Of a DNA stretch of 64,000 nt, positions 48,147 through 56,547 are shown one piece after another (the first letter of the stretch is position 1; the number at the start of each line of letters is the position of its first letter). The position numbers and the translations under genes were made by a program. Under the pieces are notes generated by a model, which searched no databases, was not told the DNA's origin, and saw only the letters and a program-made list of their open reading frames with translations. The stretch comes from DASPNH01 sp035626675. Its GTDB lineage: Bacteria; Desulfobacterota; Binatia; UBA1149; CAITLU01. The DNA lies in the NCBI GenBank assembly GCA_035626675.1, contig DASPNH010000125.1, positions 1-64,000 on the forward strand, written 5' to 3'.

Positions 48147-49715
48147 TCAGCGCGCGGCCGCGTCGCGCGTTGCGCTGGTATTCATGCTGCGCCACGCCAG
48201 CACGAGGAAGAGCAGGCCGAGGGTGCCGCCGATGGCGCCGCCGGTCAGCATGGCGGGACGAAGGCCGCCGAGCAGGATCGACATCTTGCCCATGCCATAG
48301 GGCCCCAGAGCAAGACCGACGAAGGTCAGCACCAGAAGGTAGGCCGCGCCGGCGACGCCGCGCAGGCGCGCCGGCACCAGGTCGTGCACGGTGGAGATTC
48401 CCGCGCCGATCCACAGGGAAGCGGTCATCGTCAGAGGGATGTTGGCCACGTAGGCGACCAGCTTGTGCTCGGTGGTGAGCATCAGCAGCAATAGCGGGAA
48501 GGGCAGCACCGCGCTGAGCATGCCGGTGTAGAGGCGGCCATAGGGCGAGCGCTGGTGCCACCAGTCGGCGAGGGCGCCGCCGGCGGTGACGCCGACCCAT
48601 CCTGCCGCTGCCGCCGCACCTCCGACGTACAGCCCCACTTCCGACATCGATACGCCGTGCGCGCGCAGGAAGAACGGCGCGACCCAGTAGCCGATGCCGT
48701 AGCTGGCAAAGGACAGGAAGCCGAAGCCCAGCGCGATCCAGCGCAGCGTCGGATTGCCGACGACGATGTCGGCGTCCTGCGGATGGCGAAGGCGAAGGCT
48801 TTGCGTCCAGGATGCGGCTGCGTACACGCCGATCCCGAGCGCGCTCCACTGCGCGCCGTCGCCGGTGATCGCGACCATCGCCCACGACGCCGCTGCAACC
48901 ACGACGGCGATGACGAGGTTGCGGGTCACGGCCGAGGTTCCGCCCACGCCGTGCAGGTGCATCAGCGTCAGCGGCGGAATGACCGAGCTGAGCTCGCGGG
49001 CGAACTCGCGCCAGATCTGCGCCGCCGTCAGCGTCGCCGAGGCACGCGCCGGCTCACGCAGCGTCCGCACCCAGATCGCCAGCAGGATGCCCGGCAGTCC
49101 GACGGCGAAGAACGCGACCTGCCATCCGCGCAGGCCGAACGGCGCGGTCGTGCCGGCCCAGGCCGTGTCCCATCGGTCGACGATCTGGCCGCCCAGCATC
49201 AGTCCGAGGCCGGCGCCGATGTAGATGCCGCTCGAGTAGACGGCCATGGCGGTGGCGCGCCGCGCCGGCGGGAAATAGTCCGACAGCAGCGAATAGGCCG
49301 CCGGAGACGCACTGGCCTCGCCGACGCCGACGCCGATGCGCGCGATGGCGATCTCGGCGAAGTTGCGCGCCAGCCCCGAGGCCGCCGTCATCGCGCTCCA
49401 GAACGCCAGGCCGATGGCGATCAGGCTGCGCCGGGTCCATAAATCGGCCAGGCGGCCGAGAGGGATGCCGAAGAGCGCGTAGAAGACGGCGAACGCGGTT
49501 CCGAAAAGGAAGCCCATCTGTGCGTCGTTCAGACCCAGGTCCGCCTTGATGTGGTCGTTGAGGATGGAGAGGATCTGGCGGTCCAGGAAATTGAAGACGT
49601 AGACCAGGACGAGCACGAACAATGCGTAGCCGGGATAGCCACCGCCAAGGGCCGAGTCTGTCGGCGCCGAGGGCTGAGAGGAGCGATCGCCATCCATGCA
49701 GGAGCGAACCTGCAT
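48147..49715 (-). CDS. MFS transporter, spinster-like
   Basis: A ~520-residue major facilitator with 12 predicted helices. Motif A (GIPLGRLADLWTRRSLIAIG) follows helix 2, and NFLDRQILSIL in helix 1 is the typical spinster/aromatic-acid type start. ATG 49715 or 49697 can serve as start (the second gives MDGDRSSQ). Such transporters move lipids, sugars or organic acids by proton symport. The gene is isolated between the beta-helix gene and a methyltransferase. Substrate unknown. Confidence 0.88.
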   Translation of the reverse strand: MQVRSCMDGDRSSQPSAPTDSALGGGYPGYALFVLVLVYVFNFLDRQILSILNDHIKADLGLNDAQMGFLFGTAFAVFYALFGIPLGRLADLWTRRSLIAIGLAFWSAMTAASGLARNFAEIAIARIGVGVGEASASPAAYSLLSDYFPPARRATAMAVYSSGIYIGAGLGLMLGGQIVDRWDTAWAGTTAPFGLRGWQVAFFAVGLPGILLAIWVRTLREPARASATLTAAQIWREFARELSSVIPPLTLMHLHGVGGTSAVTRNLVIAVVVAAASWAMVAITGDGAQWSALGIGVYAAASWTQSLRLRHPQDADIVVGNPTLRWIALGFGFLSFASYGIGYWVAPFFLRAHGVSMSEVGLYVGGAAAAAGWVGVTAGGALADWWHQRSPYGRLYTGMLSAVLPFPLLLLMLTTEHKLVAYVANIPLTMTASLWIGAGISTVHDLVPARLRGVAGAAYLLVLTFVGLALGPYGMGKMSILLGGLRPAMLTGGAIGGTLGLLFLVLAWRSMNTSATRDAAAR

Positions 49716-49822
49716 GAGTCGCGCTGTTCAAGCCAGCAGCGGACATGCATGTGGCGCCGCGATCGTCGGATGAATCACGCAGTCCTGACAAGCACAGGGA
49801 TACGCGACCGGTGCGGCGATCG

Positions 49823-50698
49823 ATGAATCGCACCGCACCAGCCGCTTGCGACGCGGGCCGCCAGCCGGTGCTCGAGAGCTGCCCGCTGTGCGGCAGCCAA
49901 AGCGCGGCGATCGTGGCCGAGCACGAGGCCCTGTGGGTGCGCTGCGACTGTGGTCTCGTCTACAAGCGCGCCGGCGGGCAAGGCTCGGGCGGAGCGACCG
50001 AGGATCCGGGCTCGCTCGGCCACGGCTACGATGCCGACTATTTCCGCACCTACGCGCGGCGCCGCAACCGCCGCATCCGCAAGTCGCGCACGCAGATCCT
50101 GGACGCGCTCGAACACGTCGATGCCGTCAGGCTCCTCGACGTGGGCTGCTCACTGGGCTACACGCTGGAAGCGGCGCGGGCACTGGGACTGGAGGCCGCC
50201 GGCGTCGACGTCAGCGAGCATGCCCTGACGCACTGTCGCGCGCTCGGCTTCGAGGCCAGGCGCGGCACTCTCGAGCAGCTGCCGTTTGCCGAGGCGGCCT
50301 TCGACGTGGCCATCCTCAAGCACGTCTTCGAGCACACCGCCGCGCCGCGCGCCGCACTGGCCGAGCTCCGGCGCGTGCTGAGGCCGGGGGGCGCCGCCTT
50401 CTTTGCCGTTCCGAATGCCGGCTACTTTCAGGTCGCGCGCGGCCGATCGCGCTTCTTTTCCGGCGAAGGCGGAGCCGCGCACTTTGTCTGTTATTCGCCC
50501 GACACCCTGAAGCGCATGCTGCGCGAGGAGGGCTTCGACCCTGCCGCGCTCCATCCGTGCCTGCTGCACCGCAGCGCAGGCGCACCGGCGCGTCGGTTGC
50601 TGGAAGCGGTCGCGCTGCCGGTTCGATGGCCGGCGTCCCGGATTCGCACCGTGTGGGCGCTGCGCAAGGAGTTCTGGCTCGTGGCGGTCCGCCGATGA
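49823..50698 (+). CDS. SAM-dependent methyltransferase with N-terminal zinc ribbon
   Basis: A 291-residue protein from ATG 49823. The N-terminus has a rubredoxin-like ribbon (CPLCGSQSAAI and CDCGLVYKR), then the class I methyltransferase domain: LLDVGCSLGYTLEAARALG (SAM motif I), AGVDVSEHALTH, FDVAILKHVFEH, LRPGGAAFFAVPN. Homologues modify lipids, sugars of surface polysaccharides or natural products. No cluster partner is visible. Confidence 0.88.
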   Translation: MNRTAPAACDAGRQPVLESCPLCGSQSAAIVAEHEALWVRCDCGLVYKRAGGQGSGGATEDPGSLGHGYDADYFRTYARRRNRRIRKSRTQILDALEHVDAVRLLDVGCSLGYTLEAARALGLEAAGVDVSEHALTHCRALGFEARRGTLEQLPFAEAAFDVAILKHVFEHTAAPRAALAELRRVLRPGGAAFFAVPNAGYFQVARGRSRFFSGEGGAAHFVCYSPDTLKRMLREEGFDPAALHPCLLHRSAGAPARRLLEAVALPVRWPASRIRTVWALRKEFWLVAVRR

Positions 50699-50975
50699 GC
50701 CACGATACCCGCCGAAAGCTGAGGGCAACCGGTGTAACCATCACACCGTCGAGTGCAGACCCCCGGAGGCGTGACGGCGAGGATGCACGAGCGAAGGGAC
50801 AAAAATGCGACGTTTCACTCGTAGACACGCATTCAGAATAGGCCGCGACCGCGGCTCGTCTTACTGACTCCACGAGCACCTTGTACGATCGGACATGTCT
50901 CGAGTGGGCGGCGGATCTGCGCCGCTCTACTGGAGAGATGCGAAAGCGTACGAATTGCACAGCAAGGAGACACAC

Positions 50976-51308
50976 ATGAAGACCAAGCAGCTTGCGATTC
51001 CGATGGCGATGGCGATCGCCATGTTTGCAACCGTGACCGTGGCCAATGCCGACATGGCCGTCACCACCAAGACCACGACCTACTCGGGCACCGTATCCGA
51101 GATCAACCCCGGCAGCTCGACGATGATCCTGAAGTCGGAGACCTCTCCGACTCCGGTGACCTACTCGTTCACGCCGCAGACGGTGTTCGTGGATTCCGCT
51201 GGCAACACCGTCACCGTGGATGCCATCCGATCCAAGCCGGTCAACGTCGAGTACATCACCGAGGGCGACAAGACGGTCGTCCGCAAGGTGACCGTCATCA
51301 ACAAGTAA
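50976..51308 (+). CDS. Small exported beta protein, copy 1 of a tandem pair
   Basis: A 110-residue protein, ATG 50976 after AAGGAG. A Sec signal (LAIPMAMAIAMFATVTVANA) is followed by an 85-residue beta domain (TTTYSGTVSEINPGSSTMIL, FTPQTVFVDSAGNTVTVDAI). The next gene at 51444 is a close paralogue. The family is unknown to me; an OB-like fold or periplasmic stress role would fit the size. The two genes and bacterioferritin are likely co-regulated. Confidence 0.75.
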   Translation: MKTKQLAIPMAMAIAMFATVTVANADMAVTTKTTTYSGTVSEINPGSSTMILKSETSPTPVTYSFTPQTVFVDSAGNTVTVDAIRSKPVNVEYITEGDKTVVRKVTVINK

Positions 51309-51443
51309 CCGCGTCTGCACTGCAGACGTCGCGTCTGAGATGACCGCATGAAGGACCGGCATGCGGTGCGAGATGTACGTTTCGCACGCATGCCGGTTTG
51401 CGGTTTTGGCGGGCGCACAACCCCAAGGAAACAGGAAGGACCA

Positions 51444-51827
51444 ATGAAAATCACCAACCCCCTCTGGCTTTCTCTTACCGCAGGCATCGCACTGACGGCC
51501 GGCGTGGCTGCCGCCCAGACCGTGGTGACCACGGGACCGACGACGTACACGGGCGTGGTGTCGGAGATCAATCCGACGGCCAACACCATCATCCTGAAGT
51601 CGGAAGCCGCCCCGGCGCCGGTCACCTACACCTACACGCCGCAGACCGTGTTCGTGGACGCCTCGGGCAATACGGTCTCGTACGAGGCCATCCGCAACGT
51701 TCCGGTGACGGTGGAGTACTCGGAGCAGGGCGGCCGCACGGTCGTCACCCGCGTCGTCGCCACCAAGAGCACGGGCCCGGGCATGATCCAGAAGAAGACG
51801 GTGACTCGAACTGAAACCATCGACTGA
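51444..51827 (+). CDS. Small exported beta protein, copy 2 of a tandem pair
   Basis: A 127-residue paralogue of the preceding gene (TYTGVVSEINPTANTIILKS; YTPQTVFVDASGNTVSYEAI), with AGGAAGG before ATG 51444 and its own signal peptide (WLSLTAGIALTAGVAAAQ). It has an extra basic C-terminal extension (MIQKKTVTRTE). The duplication is 135 bp apart. Function unknown, envelope-located. Confidence 0.75.
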   Translation: MKITNPLWLSLTAGIALTAGVAAAQTVVTTGPTTYTGVVSEINPTANTIILKSEAAPAPVTYTYTPQTVFVDASGNTVSYEAIRNVPVTVEYSEQGGRTVVTRVVATKSTGPGMIQKKTVTRTETID

Positions 51828-51909
51828 TCGATCGATGGACGCACGCGGCCGGGACGGTTCGACGCGCCCGTCCCGGCCGCGAGCACCGTTCCGAGAAAGG
51901 GAGCCGACG

Positions 51910-52452
51910 ATGGCCGAGAACCAGCCTTTCCTCACCGACATCCAGACCATTCGTGAACGCGCGCGCCGGCACATCGAACAGGGTGCCGTGACGGCAGCGT
52001 ACAAGGCGGACCGCGAAACGGTCCTGCGCCTGCTCAACGAGGCACTGGCAACAGAAATCGTCTGCGTGCTGCGCTACAAGCGCCACTACTTCATGGCCAG
52101 CGGCCTGAACGCCACCAGCGTGGCCACCGAGTTCCAGGAGCACGCGACGGAGGAACAGGGTCACGCCGACGAGATTGCGCAGCGCATCGTGCAGCTGAAC
52201 GGCGAGCCCAACTTCAACCCCGAGGGAATCCTCAGTCGCAGCCACGCCGAGTACATCGAGGGCACGACGCTGCTCGAGATGATCAAGGAAGACCTCGTGG
52301 CCGAACGTGTGGCGATCGACAGCTACACCGAGATGATCCAGTACATAGGCCACGACGATCCGACCACGACTCGCATGCTGGAAGGCATCCTCGCCACCGA
52401 GGAAGAGCATGCCGACGACCTCCAGTCCCTGATCGAGGAAATGGGCTCGTAG
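51910..52452 (+). CDS. Bacterioferritin-like ferritin
   Basis: A 180-residue ferritin-fold protein. ATG 51910 is preceded by AAAGGGAG. Ligand motifs: ALATEIVCVLRYKRHYF (Glu, Tyr), EFQEHATEEQGHADEIAQRI (Glu-x-x-His type), DLVAERVAIDSY and LATEEEHADDL. These make the ferroxidase site of a 24-mer or 12-mer iron store. The N-terminal ~35-residue extension is longer than in E. coli Bfr. It stores iron and protects from peroxide in the cytoplasm. The proteins upstream are envelope proteins of unknown role. Confidence 0.9.
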   Translation: MAENQPFLTDIQTIRERARRHIEQGAVTAAYKADRETVLRLLNEALATEIVCVLRYKRHYFMASGLNATSVATEFQEHATEEQGHADEIAQRIVQLNGEPNFNPEGILSRSHAEYIEGTTLLEMIKEDLVAERVAIDSYTEMIQYIGHDDPTTTRMLEGILATEEEHADDLQSLIEEMGS

Positions 52453-52455
52453 CCG

Positions 52456-52511
52456 AAAAAGGGGTCAGGCACTTTTCCGGCAGCGGAAAAGGCGCCTGAT
52501 TCCTTTTTTTC
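52456..52511. terminator. GGGGTCAGGCACC-family hairpin between convergent genes
   Basis: GGGGTCAGGCACTTTTCCGG and the matching right arm CGGAAAAGGCGCCTGATTCC are flanked by A5 and T7 runs, as in a bidirectional intrinsic terminator. The bacterioferritin stop is 4 bp to the left and the protease stop codon (52511-52513) follows at once on the other strand. Confidence 0.75.
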
Positions 52512-54376
52512 TACTCGAACGTCGTCGCCGTCAGCTGGAAGGGGATCGTCAGATTCCCCGAGAAGCGGTCCACGAGCACGTGCCACGTGCCCGGCGCGGG
52601 ATTGGTCACCTCGATTTCCTCGAACATGCCGCCGTTGAAGGACGCGGCGTCGAAGACGGCGGTGGTCGGCGGCGTTCCCTGCCTCGCGAAGATGTCCAGG
52701 TCGTTGCCGCTGGTCTGCCGTCCGTTGAGCGTGATGCGCAGCAGCGCCGTGCCGGACGCAACCTCCAAGCTCATCGTCGTCACCATCACCGGATCTTCGA
52801 GAAGGGCGATCAGCGACGCCACGATCGCTTCGTGCTCGTTGAGCTGGCAGGCGATCAGCGTTGTGGTGTCGGTGACGCCGGCGCAGGTACCGCCGAAGCC
52901 TCCCTGCAGATCGAGCTCGGCCACGAGCGCGTCGTCACAGGCTGCGCCGATGGCAGCGGCGACCTCGTCCTCGGCCGTGACCAGCAGCGCCAGCGCCCTG
53001 GCATCGGGACAGCTCGTGGTCTTTTGCTGACCGCGCTGGGCCTGACACTTGGTCAGCGCCTTGAGCGCGGTCTTGGTGTAGTCCGCCATCGCGGCGGCGA
53101 TGCCCTCCTGGCACGCCTGCTGATCCAGATCGCCGACCGGGCCGCTGGGCTCGGAATCGGCGTACTCGACGTCGAGCATTTCGGCGACGGCCGCCTGGCC
53201 CGCCGACAGGATGCACGAGGCGACATCTGCCGCGTTGACAGCGCCCGCGCACGCTCCGTCCACGCCGATGTTGTGGATGACGTGCTCGGGGCAGCGCGTG
53301 GCGATCTTGTCGGCGTCGATCTTGGCTGCCAGCTGCGCGATGCGCGCTGCAGTGCCGGCGTCGGGGCAAGGTCCGGCCTGCTCGGCGGCACCCACCGCGT
53401 CCAGGCACGCCTGCTCCAGGACCAGACGGCGCGAAACGTAGCGGCTGTAGTGCTTTGCGATCTCCTTTCGGCAGGCGACCTCGGAGCGGACGAAGAACGC
53501 GAAGTCGATGGACGTCTCGACCGTTGCCGGCTCGCCCACCTGCGAGATGGTTCCGCAGCTCGTGGTGCCCAGGTCGGAGCCGCCGACGCCCTGGATGAAA
53601 TCGCGATAGAAGAACACGTCGGTGTCGAACGAAAGATCGCTCGGCAGGCACGCGTCGGACAGGCCGCCCGAAGTGATGCCTGCGACGGTTTCGGTCCCGG
53701 AGACCTTAATGAAAAGCGGCCCGCCCGAATCGCCGCTGCAGGTGTTGGAGTCGACGCCCGGAAGATCCAGCGGCGACTCGAAGGCCCAGCACACGTGCGC
53801 GTCCTCGGGCACCTCGCCGGCGCAGCTCTGAATCTCGACGCTGCCCTGGCGCAGCATCCCGTTGTCGGCGGAGCCGCCGCTGGTGATTCCGAATCCGGCC
53901 ACCTCTGCGCCGGTGCCGAAAGCGGGAGTGCCGGTCGTGTTGATCGGCGTGGGCGAAACGCCGGTGACCGGCGCGGACAGGCCGAGGACCGCGACGTCGC
54001 CTGCGGTCGCGAACTCGTAATCGGGGTGGACGGTGATGGTCTGGATCCCGACGATGCCGACGTTCTGCAGATAGACGGCGCGTGTGGCGGTCGAAGGCGT
54101 GCCGCAGGTGGCGAAGGTGCTGCCGGTGCACACGCAATGCGCTGCCGTCAGGAAGGTCTGGCAGCCGATGAGCGTGCCGGTGCACACCTGCGCGAAGCTG
54201 GTCCCGCTGCGCGTCAGGAGGGCGCCGGTGGTGGGCCGGTCCAGGGTCGTCAGGCCGTTGGTGATGCGCGGCAGAGGCCGCGAAGGCGTCGCCTGCTCCG
54301 CGGGCGCGCCAGTCGCTGCCAGCAGCAGCGATGACAGCGCAATGGAGGCTCGGATCGAGGTGGCTGGCGACGACAT
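52511..54376 (-). CDS. Exported trypsin-like serine protease with Cys-rich insertion and PPC domain
   Basis: A 621-residue protein. Signal peptide (SIALSSLLLAATGAPA). The S1 protease domain (residues ~35-260) has the catalytic triad His80 (TAAHCV), Asp127 (GDVAVLGL) and Ser217 (CSGDSGGP). Residues ~280-500 are helical and Cys-paired with motifs like CREIAKHYSRYV- and CPDAGTAARI, of unknown fold. The last ~90 residues are a PPC-type beta domain (GTWHVLVDRFSG) that is usually cleaved or used for surface attachment. It degrades protein outside the cell. The terminator-like repeat marks its end. Substrate unknown. Confidence 0.88.
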   Translation of the reverse strand: MSSPATSIRASIALSSLLLAATGAPAEQATPSRPLPRITNGLTTLDRPTTGALLTRSGTSFAQVCTGTLIGCQTFLTAAHCVCTGSTFATCGTPSTATRAVYLQNVGIVGIQTITVHPDYEFATAGDVAVLGLSAPVTGVSPTPINTTGTPAFGTGAEVAGFGITSGGSADNGMLRQGSVEIQSCAGEVPEDAHVCWAFESPLDLPGVDSNTCSGDSGGPLFIKVSGTETVAGITSGGLSDACLPSDLSFDTDVFFYRDFIQGVGGSDLGTTSCGTISQVGEPATVETSIDFAFFVRSEVACRKEIAKHYSRYVSRRLVLEQACLDAVGAAEQAGPCPDAGTAARIAQLAAKIDADKIATRCPEHVIHNIGVDGACAGAVNAADVASCILSAGQAAVAEMLDVEYADSEPSGPVGDLDQQACQEGIAAAMADYTKTALKALTKCQAQRGQQKTTSCPDARALALLVTAEDEVAAAIGAACDDALVAELDLQGGFGGTCAGVTDTTTLIACQLNEHEAIVASLIALLEDPVMVTTMSLEVASGTALLRITLNGRQTSGNDLDIFARQGTPPTTAVFDAASFNGGMFEEIEVTNPAPGTWHVLVDRFSGNLTIPFQLTATTFE

Positions 54377-54389
54377 GCCGCCGACCGGT

Positions 54390-55103
54390 TTACTCCAGCG
54401 GCGAGTCGCTTTCGATACCCAACGTCCGAACGGTCGCCGACAGGGGTACGGTGGTCGGATCGGGTGAAGTGCGCAGCAGCAGATCTCCGCCCGTCATCGT
54501 CACGCCGAACCAGTAATGCTCGTTCTTGCAGTGATGCAGGCGATGGTTGCGCCACAGGCGCTTGAAGTACTCGGACTTGGGCCGGTAGCGAGTGTGCACG
54601 AGGAAATGCACCCACTCGTAGCGCAGCGACATCAGCATGTAGAAGGACAGGCCGGTCAGGGCCAGGCCGAGCGTCGGCATGAGACCGGCGAAGATGAGCA
54701 GCAGCAGCGGCAGCGAGAGGAAGAAGCCCTGAACCGGAATGAACAGGATCTCCAGGTTCCAGGGATCGCGGTGATGGGCGCGGTGCTTGATCGGAACCCG
54801 GAAGTCCAGCGTCCAGCGGCCGATGCGAACGGGCTCGTAGTGCAGGATGAAGACGTGGATGAGCCACTCCTGCACCGGCCACAGCGCGAAGATCGTCGCG
54901 CACAAGGCGAGATCCCATACCGAGAAGCCGCCGGCGACGGCGCGCGCCGTCAGCACGATGGCATTGGCGGTGAGCAGGAAACGGGGGCTGCCGTGTCGTA
55001 CGAACACCCGCGCGGCTTCGGCCAGCGTGCGCGGACTCTCGGGCGCCGACAAGGCGGCGGCGTCGACGGAGAAGTCGGTATCGGCAGTTACGGCTCGGCT
55101 CAT
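54390..55103 (-). CDS. Fatty acid hydroxylase/sterol desaturase-family membrane protein
   Basis: A 237-residue membrane protein with four hydrophobic segments. The diiron His clusters of the family are present: WLIHVFILH, HRAHHRD, HFLVHTRY and HRLHHCKNEHYWFGVT (HxxxxH and HxxHH type). It inserts oxygen into a lipid, sterol or carotenoid chain. The gap to the TPR gene upstream is ~65 bp and to the protease ~10 bp, so a transcript unit with either is possible. Confidence 0.9.
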   Translation of the reverse strand: MSRAVTADTDFSVDAAALSAPESPRTLAEAARVFVRHGSPRFLLTANAIVLTARAVAGGFSVWDLALCATIFALWPVQEWLIHVFILHYEPVRIGRWTLDFRVPIKHRAHHRDPWNLEILFIPVQGFFLSLPLLLLIFAGLMPTLGLALTGLSFYMLMSLRYEWVHFLVHTRYRPKSEYFKRLWRNHRLHHCKNEHYWFGVTMTGGDLLLRTSPDPTTVPLSATVRTLGIESDSPLE

Positions 55104-55169
55104 TCGTGGTCCTCGGCGCTCGTGCGCGAGGCAGCTTGGCCTACGCGCCGGCCTTTGTCACGGCCCCAT

Positions 55170-56522
55170 CTACTCCGAAGCGGCGGCGTCGGCGGCGGGG
55201 GAGGGCGGCGGCGACTGCGCGGCTGCTTCGGCAGCGTTCCTCTCGGCTTCGGCCGCGGCAGCGGCGGCAGCGCCGCTGCGCATGGACTCGACGGCATCAC
55301 GCTGCGACTTGGCCTCGGCCGGGCGTCCGGCCTTCTCGAGTGCCCTTGCCAGCGCTTCGCGGTTCTCGGGCACGCTCGGCGCGAGCTCGACCGACTTCGA
55401 CAATGAGGTGACTGCGGCCGCTGCGTCGCCCTGATCGAGTTTGACCAGCCCGATGCTGTAGTAGGCCTGCGGCGCCAGCGAGGCATCGATCTCATAGGCA
55501 CGCGTGAAGGCCGGCAGCGCCAGCTCCGGGCGCGCCAGATCGCGATAGAGCGAGCCGCGGTTGTAGTAAAGGCCGGCCGCCAGGCGCCGCGTCTCGGCCG
55601 GCTTGTCGGCCAGCGGCTCGGGGATCTTGGCGAGCGCGGCATCGTAGGCAGCCAGGGCGCGCTCGAGCAGTCCGTACCGCTGATAGATGGAGCCGAGGCG
55701 CGCATGGCTCTCGGCCTTGTCCGGTTTCTCGGCAACGGCCTTCTCGTAGGGCCTGACCTTGTCGGCGAGCATCGCACGCGCAGAGTCGGCCTGACGCCGG
55801 GCCTTGGGATCGGCGGGATTCATCTGCGCGGCCTGTTCCAGCCGCGCGATGCCGCGTCCGAAATCGTCGGCGGCGCAGTAGGTGATGCCGAGCGCCTGCA
55901 CGAACTCATGGCGCGTGGGCGCCAGCGCCACCGCCTTCTCGAGGGCCTTGACGGCTGCCGCATGATCCTCGCGGCCTCGATGCGCCCAGCCCAGGTAGTA
56001 CCAGGCCACTGCGTTGTCGGGCTGCATCTCGAGCACACGCTCGGCAGAGGCGGCCGCGTCGCGGAAAGACTGGATCGTGACGTAGATGCGCATCAGCTCG
56101 GCGTGTGGCTCGGGCGAGGCCGGCGCCAGCTCGGAGGCGCGCTTGCAGTCGCCGGCCGCGTCGAACCACTCGCCGCGTGCGACGTGCTCGCGGCAGCGGG
56201 CAAGGTGGTGGGCAGGATCGTTCTGGTCGAAGGCTGCGCCGACAGGAGCCGCAACGGCCGGAATGCTGACGCCGCCCACGCCCGTGTACTGGCCGGGAGT
56301 CGCCGTCGCCGCAGCGCCCGCGCTCTGCAGCTGCTCGGCCGACACACCCTCGATGCCTTTTGCCGGCACGCCCTGCAGCGTGGCAGCAGGCGCCTGATCC
56401 TTCTTCTTGTCGTCGCCGCCCGTCATCGAGCACGCAGCGACAGTGAGCGCCAGCACTGCGGCGACGCTGTGGGAGGCGAAAACGCAAAGTTGGCGAGCGT
56501 AGGAGACTTGGCCAGAAGTCAT
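55170..56522 (-). CDS. TPR-repeat lipoprotein
   Basis: A 450-residue protein. A signal peptide ends in the lipobox VAAC (residue ~31: ALTVAACSMTGG), so it is a lipoprotein. An Ala/Pro-rich linker leads to about seven TPR units between residues ~125 and 400 (AWYYLGWAHRGREDHAAAVK, SHARLGSIYQRYGLLERALA, AYYSIGLVKLDQGDAAAAV). The C-terminus is low complexity (Ala/Pro/Glu). TPR lipoproteins assemble outer-membrane or secretion complexes. The gene is in line after the serine hydrolase, 25 bp away. Confidence 0.88.
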   Translation of the reverse strand: MTSGQVSYARQLCVFASHSVAAVLALTVAACSMTGGDDKKKDQAPAATLQGVPAKGIEGVSAEQLQSAGAAATATPGQYTGVGGVSIPAVAAPVGAAFDQNDPAHHLARCREHVARGEWFDAAGDCKRASELAPASPEPHAELMRIYVTIQSFRDAAASAERVLEMQPDNAVAWYYLGWAHRGREDHAAAVKALEKAVALAPTRHEFVQALGITYCAADDFGRGIARLEQAAQMNPADPKARRQADSARAMLADKVRPYEKAVAEKPDKAESHARLGSIYQRYGLLERALAAYDAALAKIPEPLADKPAETRRLAAGLYYNRGSLYRDLARPELALPAFTRAYEIDASLAPQAYYSIGLVKLDQGDAAAAVTSLSKSVELAPSVPENREALARALEKAGRPAEAKSQRDAVESMRSGAAAAAAAEAERNAAEAAAQSPPPSPAADAAASE

Positions 56523-56547
56523 GAGCTTTCTCCCGTTGTCTTTCTGC

